Assembly (NCBI RefSeq): GCF_020567525.1
Contig: NZ_JAJCVI010000003.1
Span: 310,001 to 374,000, forward strand
Direction of reading: 5' to 3'
DNA: 64,000 bases
Origin: Halorubellus salinus
GTDB taxonomy: Archaea > Halobacteriota > Halobacteria > Halobacteriales > Natrialbaceae
A program made the translations under genes and the position numbers. Shown piece by piece: positions 7,194 to 14,146 of the stretch. The notes beneath the pieces are model-generated. The model ran no database searches and was not told where the DNA came from. It saw only the letters and a program-made list of their open reading frames with translations. Numbering within the stretch: position 1 is the first letter of the stretch; every line of letters begins with the position of its first letter.

Positions 7194-9980
7194 ATGCGAC
7201 GACGTACCTTCCTGGCGTCGCTATCGGGCACTGCAACCACACTCGGGCTGACAGGGGCACTCGGTAGTCAGCAGGCACAGGCCGCGTCGGGCACGGTCGA
7301 CTTCCTGGAGTTCGACTCGTCGGCGAGCCTCCTCGACGCGAACCGCGACCGCCTCACGGACGACGCGCGCATCGCCGTCAAAGCGGAGACGTCCGCGTTC
7401 AACGTCGACGACGACTCGAACGGCGACGCCGTCGACTACGGGTCGACGGACGTCCCGCTCGTCGCCGTCGACGAGCGCGCCGGCGGCGGCGCAGTCGTCG
7501 GGTTCGGCGCGGAACTCGTCAGCGACGACGCGAACTTCGAGAGCGGGAACGAGGAGTTCCTCCTGAACGTCTGGGACGCGTACCTCGGCGGCTCCGGGAC
7601 CGTCCTCTACGACGAGGGCCACGACCAGTACGACACCCTCACGACGTTCTCGAACATGGCGAACTACGCCGAGACCCAGGCGAACTACGCGGTCTCGGCA
7701 ACCTCGACGCTCGCCGACGACCTCTCGACCGCCGATGCCGTCTGGATCACCAGCCCCTCGGCGGCGTTCACGGCGAGCGAGCAATCGGCACTCAAGGGCT
7801 TCGTCGACGACGGCGGCGTCGCGTTCGTGCACGACACCGCCGACTACTCGAACTTCGACGAGACCGGGAACCTCAACGACCTCGCGAACGGCCTCGACCT
7901 CGCGTTCCGCTTCAACGACGACCAGGTGCTCGACACCGAATCGAACACGAACGGCACCTCCTACCGCGTGCAGACGACGCGGTTCGACACGACGTTCGAC
8001 TTCTTCGCGGACCGCACGGGCATGGAGATCGACCCGAACGCGTCCCACGTCGTCGACGTGAAGGACGTCACCGACGGCGACACCGTCGACGTCGAGTTCG
8101 ACAGCGGCCGCCGGGAGAACATCCGCGTCCTCGGGATGGACACGCCCGAGAAGGAGCAGTACCAGCAGTACGAGCGCACCCAGGAGTGGGAGGGCCTCGA
8201 ATCGCTCACGTACCTCGCGGACTGGGGTGCGAACGCGACCGACTGGGCGCAGGGCGAGCTCTCCGGGAAGACCGTCGAGATCGCGTTCGACGACGCGGAA
8301 CCCGGTATCTTCGACCAGTTCGACCGCTTGCTCGCGTACATCTACTACGACGGGACCGGCGACGGCACGCGCAGCGAGTTCTACAACCGGCGGACGGTCG
8401 CGAACGGGTACGCTCGCGTGTACTCGTCGTCGTTCAGCAAGCACGACTCGTTCATGAGCGCCGAATCGCAGGCGCAGGCCGACGGCGTGAACGTCTGGGG
8501 GGCGAGCGACCCCGACGCCTCCGACCCCATCCGGAACCGCGATGCGGACGACCTGTTCTTCCCGACCGCGGCGAGCGTCCGCACCAGTAGCGGCGCCATC
8601 GACCCGAGTCGCGTCCCGGTGGTCGCCGAGAGCGAGGCGACCCAGACGGGGAGTCCGTCGGTGTCCTACGGCGACGTCCCGCTCGTGGGCCTCGACGAAC
8701 CGAACAACGTCGGGCTCGTCGGCGCGCCACTCGTCGACGAATCGTACGAGCAGGCCGAGGACTACGCGGTCGACACGAGCACGTTCGAGAACTTCGTGTT
8801 CGCCGCGAACCTCGCGAACTACCTCGGCTCGCGCTCGGGGAAGGTCGTCGTCGACGGCGGGCACGGCCAGTTCTCCGCGGACTACGCGCTCTCCGCGGAG
8901 GAGACCGCGTACTTCCAGCGGTTCCTCGAGGGCGTCGACACCGACTACGACCAGGTGAACGACGTCACGAGCACGAACCTCGCGGACGCGAAAGCCGTCG
9001 TCGTCAGTTCCCCGCCGCAGGCGTTCACGTCGACGGAACTCGACGTGCTCTCGTCGTTCGCGGCCGACGGCGGTGCGGTCGTCCTCGTCGGCGGAAGCGA
9101 GACGACTGCGACCGCGCGCTCGAACCTCCACGACGTCGCGAGCGCGCTCGGCAGCGACCTCCGACTGAGCGACGACCAGGTCGAGGACGGCACGAACAAC
9201 GTCAACGACGACGCGACCGTGCCGACGACGACGCGCTTCGACGCCTCGTTCCCGCTGTTCTCCGCGCTCGAGACCGACGGCGGCACCACCGGCACTGGCG
9301 ACGTCGAGCTCGTGCAGGTGCACGCGGACGCAGAAGGCACCGAGAGCGAGAACCTCAACGACGAGTACGTCGTGTTCGAGAACGTCGGCGACGCCGCGGT
9401 CGACGTGACGAACTACGAGGTCAGCGACGCCGCCGGGAACACGTACGTGTTCTCGGAGTTCTCGCTCGACGCCGGCGCGCAGGTCACGCTCCACACCGGG
9501 AGCGGCACGGACACGAGCACCGACCTGTACTGGGGCGAGAGCGGCGGCGTCTGGAACAACACCGGCGACACGGTGACGCTCGTCGACGACGCCGGCTCGA
9601 CGGTCCTCTCCGTCACGTACGACGGCGACGGGTTCGACGACACCGACGACGGCGGGTCGACGGTCGACGGGATGACGATCACGAACGTCAGCGAGGACGG
9701 TGCGACGCTGAACGACGAGTACGTCGTCGTCGAGAACGGCTCGACCAGCGCGGTGGACACGACCGGCTGGTCGCTCTCGGACGCCGCCGGCTACACGTAC
9801 GAGTTCCCCGACGGGTTCACGCTCGACGCGAGCGCGAGCGTGACGATCCACACCGGGAAGGGGACGGACACGAGCACCGACCTCTACTGGGGGTACGAGT
9901 CCGCGGTCTGGAACAACGCCGGCGACACCGCGACGCTCACCGACGACGCAGGTAACACCGTCGACACGTACTCGTACTGA
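7194..9980 (+). CDS. Large exported multidomain protein: two GATase-like halves, thermonuclease, two lamin-tail domains
   Basis: 928 residues. MRRRTFLASLSGTATTLGLT is a Tat signal, probably cleaved after AQA. Order: (1) a domain at about 30-270 with VWITSPSAAFTASEQSALKG and FVDDGGVAFVHDT, resembling DUF4350/GATase-like modules; (2) a staphylococcal-nuclease domain at about 283-445 with VTDGDTVDV, RVLGMDTPE and the DRLLAYIYYD strand; (3) a second copy of the first domain (VVVSSPPQAFTSTELDVLSS, FAADGGAVVLVGG); (4, 5) two lamin-tail domains, each with NDEYVV-EN, SDAAG-TY and a T-LHTG/TIHTGKGTDTSTDLYW block. Lamin-tail modules are often found on secreted nucleases. The ATG at 7194 is chosen for the Arg-rich N-terminus and TATA spacing. 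Extracellular nucleic-acid breakdown is the likely role; the nuclease active residues look largely kept but were not checked one by one. Confidence 0.88.
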   Translation: MRRRTFLASLSGTATTLGLTGALGSQQAQAASGTVDFLEFDSSASLLDANRDRLTDDARIAVKAETSAFNVDDDSNGDAVDYGSTDVPLVAVDERAGGGAVVGFGAELVSDDANFESGNEEFLLNVWDAYLGGSGTVLYDEGHDQYDTLTTFSNMANYAETQANYAVSATSTLADDLSTADAVWITSPSAAFTASEQSALKGFVDDGGVAFVHDTADYSNFDETGNLNDLANGLDLAFRFNDDQVLDTESNTNGTSYRVQTTRFDTTFDFFADRTGMEIDPNASHVVDVKDVTDGDTVDVEFDSGRRENIRVLGMDTPEKEQYQQYERTQEWEGLESLTYLADWGANATDWAQGELSGKTVEIAFDDAEPGIFDQFDRLLAYIYYDGTGDGTRSEFYNRRTVANGYARVYSSSFSKHDSFMSAESQAQADGVNVWGASDPDASDPIRNRDADDLFFPTAASVRTSSGAIDPSRVPVVAESEATQTGSPSVSYGDVPLVGLDEPNNVGLVGAPLVDESYEQAEDYAVDTSTFENFVFAANLANYLGSRSGKVVVDGGHGQFSADYALSAEETAYFQRFLEGVDTDYDQVNDVTSTNLADAKAVVVSSPPQAFTSTELDVLSSFAADGGAVVLVGGSETTATARSNLHDVASALGSDLRLSDDQVEDGTNNVNDDATVPTTTRFDASFPLFSALETDGGTTGTGDVELVQVHADAEGTESENLNDEYVVFENVGDAAVDVTNYEVSDAAGNTYVFSEFSLDAGAQVTLHTGSGTDTSTDLYWGESGGVWNNTGDTVTLVDDAGSTVLSVTYDGDGFDDTDDGGSTVDGMTITNVSEDGATLNDEYVVVENGSTSAVDTTGWSLSDAAGYTYEFPDGFTLDASASVTIHTGKGTDTSTDLYWGYESAVWNNAGDTATLTDDAGNTVDTYSY

Positions 9981-10068
9981 CGAGACGCGGTGCCCCGAGC
10001 CGGTCCCGTCCGGTCTCTCCTCGGGAACGGCCGAGCGATTGTTACCGGTCGATGTCCAACTACCGACC

Positions 10069-10515
10069 ATGACCTTCGTCGTTCCGTTCGACGGGACCGA
10101 GCAATCGTGCGTCGGCATCCGACGTGCGGTCGAACTCGCACCGCGGTCAGTTCGCGTGGTCGCGTTCAGCGTCGTCCCGCGCAAACACGCGGAGTGGGCG
10201 CGCGAACGCGATCTCCTCGACCCCGGGGAGTCCTGGGGGAACGAACTCGTCATCTCCCGGCTCCAGGAGCGCGCGCACGAGGAGAGCGATTCGGTGTCGT
10301 TCCAGCACACGACCGTCGACCGGTACGCGCCGACGGGGAAGATCAGCCACGAGATCCGCTCGTTCGCTCGCGACGTCGACGCGACGATGGTGTTCGTCGG
10401 GAGCATCGACGCTGGCGGCATCGTCACGAGCCTCCAGAGCGTCGGGTCGAGCGTCGCGAGCGACGAGGCGTACGACGTCGTGCTCGTCCGTCGAACCGAG
10501 TCGGTCCTCGACTGA
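10069..10515 (+). CDS. UspA-like alpha/beta protein
   Basis: 148 residues with a universal-stress-protein fold pattern: MTFVVPFDGTEQS as the first strand and loop, a helix (VGIRRAVELA), VRVVAFSVV, a mid region and a final VDATMVFVGSID...YDVVLVRR. The ATP-binding motif G-x2-G-x9-G-S/T is not intact (the equivalent region is VGSIDAGGIVTSLQSVGSS), so it may be a non-nucleotide-binding member. The ATG at 10069 is chosen because it begins directly with the first beta strand. Function is probably stress-related; a partner is not evident. Confidence 0.7.
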   Translation: MTFVVPFDGTEQSCVGIRRAVELAPRSVRVVAFSVVPRKHAEWARERDLLDPGESWGNELVISRLQERAHEESDSVSFQHTTVDRYAPTGKISHEIRSFARDVDATMVFVGSIDAGGIVTSLQSVGSSVASDEAYDVVLVRRTESVLD

Positions 10516-10613
10516 CTGGTTCGTTCCCGGCTCCACCGGGGGGTCGGCCGTGGCTCCACCGCTCGCGGTTTACTGCGGACGTGGTGGTGTTCGGCTGGTC
10601 GGGTCGACGCGCT

Positions 10614-11360
10614 TCAGAGCGCGTCGACGACCGCGGGGAGGACGTCCTCGACGCGGTCGCGGAACACGAACTCGGCGCGGTCGGCGTACCGCGTCGCCTC
10701 GAGGTTCACGACCGCGACCGCCCCGCCTTCGCGCTGCGTGACCGCTGGGAGCCCGGCGGCCGGGTCGACGGTGAGCGACGACCCGGCGGCGACGAGCACG
10801 TCCGCGCGCGCCGCCCGCCGTCGCGCCGCCGCGAGCGCGGCCTCCGGGAGTCGTTCGCCGAACAGGACGGTGTCGGGCTTGTAGACGCCACCGCAGTCGC
10901 ACTCGGGAGCAGAGTCAGTGGCCTCGACGACCGCGTTCGCCGTCTCGACGTCGACCACGTTACCGCAGTCCTCGCAGGTCGCGGTCGACCCCGTCCCGTG
11001 CAGGTGCACGACCGATTCGCTGCCGGCCGCGACGTGCAGGCCGTCGACGTTCTGCGTCAGTACCGCGTCGAGGACGCCTTCGCGCTCCAGCGTCGCGAGC
11101 GATTCGTGCGCGGCGTTCGGCGCCACGGCCTCGTCGAAGAAGTGCTCGTGGAGCGCGAGCCAGTCCCGCCAGAACCCGTCTGGGTCCGCGTGGAACCGAC
11201 GGAGCGCGAACGCCGACTCGTCGAACTCCTCGTAGAGGCCGTCCTCGCCGCGGAACGTCGGGACGCCCGACGCTCGCGACAAGCCAGCGCCCGTCAACGC
11301 CACCGCCGACCGCGCGTCCCGGAGCGCGTCCGCGAGCGCGGTCACGTCGCTATCGTTCAT
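10614..11360 (-). CDS. Sir2-family NAD-dependent protein deacylase
   Basis: 248 residues. Sirtuin motifs appear in order: NAD-binding GAGLS (24-28), TFRG (35-38), TQNVDGLH (102-109), catalytic His121 in HLHG, a zinc site with Cys129/Cys132 and Cys154/Cys156, KPDTVLFGE, GSSLTVDPAAGLP and VVNLEAT. The protein would remove acyl groups from lysines with NAD. The second zinc pair is Cys-x-Cys followed by Gly-Gly rather than Cys-x-x-Cys. The ATG at 11360 is preferred to an upstream in-frame start at 11387, as sirtuins begin close to the first helix. Neighbours give no operon context. Confidence 0.93.
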   Translation of the reverse strand: MNDSDVTALADALRDARSAVALTGAGLSRASGVPTFRGEDGLYEEFDESAFALRRFHADPDGFWRDWLALHEHFFDEAVAPNAAHESLATLEREGVLDAVLTQNVDGLHVAAGSESVVHLHGTGSTATCEDCGNVVDVETANAVVEATDSAPECDCGGVYKPDTVLFGERLPEAALAAARRRAARADVLVAAGSSLTVDPAAGLPAVTQREGGAVAVVNLEATRYADRAEFVFRDRVEDVLPAVVDAL

Positions 11361-11433
11361 GCACGACGCGTCGAACCGAACCCGCAAGAAGCCGTCGGCG
11401 AACCGCCGAGAAATCCGGCGGTCCCACCAGTGA

Positions 11434-11658
11434 TCACGTCAGGGAGACGAGGACGGTCGCGATGCCGAGGACGACCGCGCCGAGCGCGAACGCGCGGTTC
11501 AGTGCGACCTTCATCACTGGTCCGTCATCGGGTGCGCCCGCGACGCCGGCCGGGAGCGCTCGCGTCCGCACGCCGGCGAGTCCTTCGGCGTACCGGTACA
11601 CGAGCACGCCACCGACGACCAAGGCGAGCCCGAGGACGACGCCCTGCAGCGAGTTCAT
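11434..11658 (-). CDS. Small two-helix membrane protein
   Basis: 74 residues (MNSLQGVVLGLALVVGGVLV...). Two hydrophobic helices are joined by a Gly/Pro/Asp-rich cytosolic or external loop, and it ends after VLVSLT. The ATG at 11658 is chosen over an in-frame upstream start because the first helix begins there. Family not recognised. It is one of four proteins of 74-79 residues with the same helix-loop-helix plan in this window (also 11784-12008, 12494-12724, 27015-27254). Confidence 0.65.
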   Translation of the reverse strand: MNSLQGVVLGLALVVGGVLVYRYAEGLAGVRTRALPAGVAGAPDDGPVMKVALNRAFALGAVVLGIATVLVSLT

Positions 11659-11783
11659 AGCCCGACTAGGCCATGGCTGGGTTTGAACGTTCGCATCCAC
11701 ACGCCCGCAGTCGTGCGAATCCAGGCCACACCACGTGATTCCTGCGGGACTAGTGACGCGACTGCTCGTGGAGGTCGTCGCGC

Positions 11784-12008
11784 TCAGCTCGCCAGCGCAA
11801 TCCCGGCGATGGCCACGCCGAACGTCGCGATGAGGATACCAGCGCCCTTGAGCAGGACCGTTCGCATCCCATCGAGCGTTCGCGCGTCCTCCGGCTCGAC
11901 GGAGATGACGCGACCGTGCAGCGCGGAGAGCGAACTGGCGGCTCCCGCGATGGCGCCGCCGACGAGCGTCACGACGATACCGAACGCCACGCCTTCGATC
12001 GCGACCAT
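11784..12008 (-). CDS. Small two-helix membrane protein
   Basis: 74 residues. The first helix is GVAFGIVVTLVGGAIAG, then a loop rich in charged residues (VEPEDARTLDGM), then a helix GILIATFGVAIAGIAL. No family recognised. Upstream on the minus strand is an A-rich stretch (complement of 12030-12050) that could hold the promoter. Confidence 0.65.
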   Translation of the reverse strand: MVAIEGVAFGIVVTLVGGAIAGAASSLSALHGRVISVEPEDARTLDGMRTVLLKGAGILIATFGVAIAGIALAS

Positions 12009-12083
12009 ACCACCCTTTCGTTCAGGACCATTGAAATGTTTTTGTTTTCTCGATAGACGGACTCAAAGAACCGGGGTCGGGGT

Positions 12084-12443
12084 CTACCGTTCGTCGAGGT
12101 CGTCGACGACCGCGTCCGGGTCCTCGAAGTCCACGGTCGTCTCGCCCTCGACGTACTCGTCGTCGAACTCGGCGTCGTCGGCCCACGCCCGCACCGCGTC
12201 CTGGAGCACCGCGAACGCGTTCTCCACGTCGTCGTCCACGGCCTGCAGCACCCGCCAGCCCCCGTCGGCCTCGTCGAACACGACCGCGTGCCCGCGAGTG
12301 CTCCGGATGAAGTACACCGCGAACACGCGGTCCTGCTCGGGCACGTAGTTCGCGGGCGCCACCGACAGGTCGTTGTCCTGCTCGTTCAGCGACTGGACCT
12401 CCCCGCCCGTCATCGGGCGGTCCGGGAGCGACGACAGCGTCAT
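12084..12443 (-). CDS. Conserved-type acidic cytosolic protein, function unknown
   Basis: 119 residues, very acidic, no membrane segments. It has a compact alpha/beta core (RVFAVYFIRSTRGHAVVFDE, GWRVLQAV) followed by a helix (VENAFAVLQDAVRAW) and an Asp/Glu-rich tail. The ATG at 12443 is used; Met11 (12413) is a possible alternative. It follows the small membrane gene at 12494-12724 by 50 bases on the same strand, so the two may be cotranscribed. I do not recognise a function. Confidence 0.65.
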   Translation of the reverse strand: MTLSSLPDRPMTGGEVQSLNEQDNDLSVAPANYVPEQDRVFAVYFIRSTRGHAVVFDEADGGWRVLQAVDDDVENAFAVLQDAVRAWADDAEFDDEYVEGETTVDFEDPDAVVDDLDER

Positions 12444-12493
12444 GCGCGACGAGACGGCCGAGGCGGACAAAAGCCCCGCGTTCCCAGCGGCGT

Positions 12494-12724
12494 TCAGAAC
12501 ACCACGCTCGAAATCATCGCAAGCCCCACGAGCGCGAACGCGTACCCGCCGTACCGGTTCGCCGTCACGTGCGACTCCGTGGCCTCGACGTCGGTCCCGT
12601 CGCGGTCGCTGCCGATCGCGTCGAGCTGCTCGCTGAAGTTCGCCCAGGCTCGCGGCTTCGCCACCAGCCACGCGCCGTAGAGGAACAGGCAGACGCCGAA
12701 CGCGAACCAGGACGCGTCACTCAT
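12494..12724 (-). CDS. Small two-helix membrane protein
   Basis: 76 residues. Helix one (WFAFGVCLFLYGAWLVAKPRAW) ends in a Lys-Pro-Arg motif, then comes an acidic linker with a possible amphipathic helix (FSEQLDAIG) and a C-terminal helix (GYAFALVGLAMISSVVF). The ATG at 12724 (MSDASW) is preferred to one nine codons upstream. The plan is close to that of 27015-27254, which also has a K-P motif after helix one; the two may be distant paralogues. Confidence 0.7.
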   Translation of the reverse strand: MSDASWFAFGVCLFLYGAWLVAKPRAWANFSEQLDAIGSDRDGTDVEATESHVTANRYGGYAFALVGLAMISSVVF

Positions 12725-12811
12725 GTCAGCTGAATAGGCGGACCGAGGCAAGTACGCTTCGGCCCGTCGGTTCCCCGGGACCGACGACCCGCCGTGGACG
12801 CTCGGTCGCGC

Positions 12812-14008
12812 CTACGGCGCTTCCAGCAGCGTCGCGACGCCCTGCCCGAACCCGATGCACATCGTCGACACCGCGGTGTCGGCGTCGCCGCGGTCGATCA
12901 TGTGCGCGAGCTTCGTCATCAGTGCCGCACCGGTCGCGCCGAGCGGGTGGCCGTGCGCGATGGCGCCGCCGTCGACGTTCACGCGGTCCCAGTCCGCGCC
13001 CGTCTCCTCGAGCCACGCCGCGAGCACGCTCGCGAACGCCTCGTTGACCTCGTAGCGGTCCACGTCGTCGACGCCGAGGTCGTTCGCCTCGAGGAGCCGC
13101 TGAGTAGCCGGAATCGGCCCGGTGAGCATCGTCGTCGGGTCGACGCCGACGACCTGCGTGTCCACGATGCGCGCGAGCGGCTCCCAGTCGTTCGCCTCGG
13201 CGGTCGCCTCGCTCGTCACGAGCAGCGCGCTCGCGCCGTCGACGATGCCAGACGAGTTCCCGGCGTGCACGACGCCCTCGCCCTCCTCGCGGAACGCGAG
13301 CGGGACGCCAGAGAGGCTCTCGACCGTCGACTCCGGACGCGGATGGCCATCCTCTTCGACCGTTATCGCGTCGCCGTCGAGTTCGGTGTCGACGGGGACG
13401 ACCTGGTCGTCGTACCGGCCGGCGTCCCACGCCGCCTTCCAGCGCGACTGGGACTCCGCTGCGAGTTCGTCGAGGTCGGTGCGCGAGAACCCCCAGCGTT
13501 CCGCGATGCGCTCGGCGGACTCGCCCTGCGGTATCAGCTCCTCGAAGTGCTCGAAGTACGTCTCGGCCATCGACCCGCCGTCGCTCCCCATCGGCTCGCG
13601 GGTCATGTGCTCGACGCCGCCCGCGACGACGACGTCCTGGAACCCGGCCGCGACCTGACCGGCCGCGAAGTTCACGGCCTGCTGGCCGCTCCCGCACATC
13701 CGGTTCAGCTGGACGCCCGGCGGCCCGTGCCTCCCGGTGTAGGAGTCCCCGGCCTCGGGGTCGTCGCCGAGGTCCTCGCCCCAGCCGGCTACGAGCGGCG
13801 CGATGCGCGCGATGTTGCTCCCCTGGTCGCCCTTCGGCGTCACGCAGCCGTACACGACGTCCTCGACGACCGCGGGGTCGAAGCCCACGCGGGATTCGAG
13901 CGCGGACAGCGGTGCGGCGGCGAGGTCCTGCGGGTGCGTGTCTCGGAACGCGCCGTCGCGGTCCCCGAAGGGCGTCCGCACGGCGTCGACGATGACGGCG
14001 TCTGCCAT
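12812..14008 (-). CDS. Acetyl-CoA C-acyltransferase (thiolase)
   Basis: 398 residues, normal length for a thiolase. It condenses two acyl-CoAs or cleaves 3-ketoacyl-CoA. The nucleophile Cys105 is in LNRMCGSGQQAV, followed by GGVEHMTREPMG. The HGHPLGATGA motif holds catalytic His354, and Cys384 is in CIGFGQG. The ATG at 14008 begins MADAVIVDAVRTPFG, the standard thiolase N-terminus; an ATG eight codons upstream is less likely. It has no acyl-CoA neighbours here, so degradative versus biosynthetic use is open. It is divergent from the Zn/Cd ATPase. Confidence 0.95.
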   Translation of the reverse strand: MADAVIVDAVRTPFGDRDGAFRDTHPQDLAAAPLSALESRVGFDPAVVEDVVYGCVTPKGDQGSNIARIAPLVAGWGEDLGDDPEAGDSYTGRHGPPGVQLNRMCGSGQQAVNFAAGQVAAGFQDVVVAGGVEHMTREPMGSDGGSMAETYFEHFEELIPQGESAERIAERWGFSRTDLDELAAESQSRWKAAWDAGRYDDQVVPVDTELDGDAITVEEDGHPRPESTVESLSGVPLAFREEGEGVVHAGNSSGIVDGASALLVTSEATAEANDWEPLARIVDTQVVGVDPTTMLTGPIPATQRLLEANDLGVDDVDRYEVNEAFASVLAAWLEETGADWDRVNVDGGAIAHGHPLGATGAALMTKLAHMIDRGDADTAVSTMCIGFGQGVATLLEAP

Positions 14009-14115
14009 ACTCGAAACTAGCAACGCGTTCACTTGTCGCTTGCGCCCAGGGTTACTAATCCACCGCGGCTGAATTGTTAATATCTATCCATCAGCGGCGC
14101 TCTCGTAGTAGCGGG

Positions 14116-14123
14116 ATTAATAT
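14116..14123 (+). promoter_or_regulatory. TATA-like box for the Zn/Cd ATPase
   Basis: attaatat stands about 28 bases before the ATG at 14147, fitting a leaderless transcript, within the spacer shared with the divergent thiolase gene. Confidence 0.55.
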
Positions 14124-14146
14124 GCGGTCGTCGTCTACCCCCGTTC

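Noticed and set aside
7221-10559. A 1112-codon open frame on the minus strand opposite the nuclease/lamin-tail gene
   Set aside because: It is an antisense shadow produced by GC-rich codons: its translation is Arg/Val-rich and lacks domains, while the plus strand has clear homologous domains and a Tat signal.
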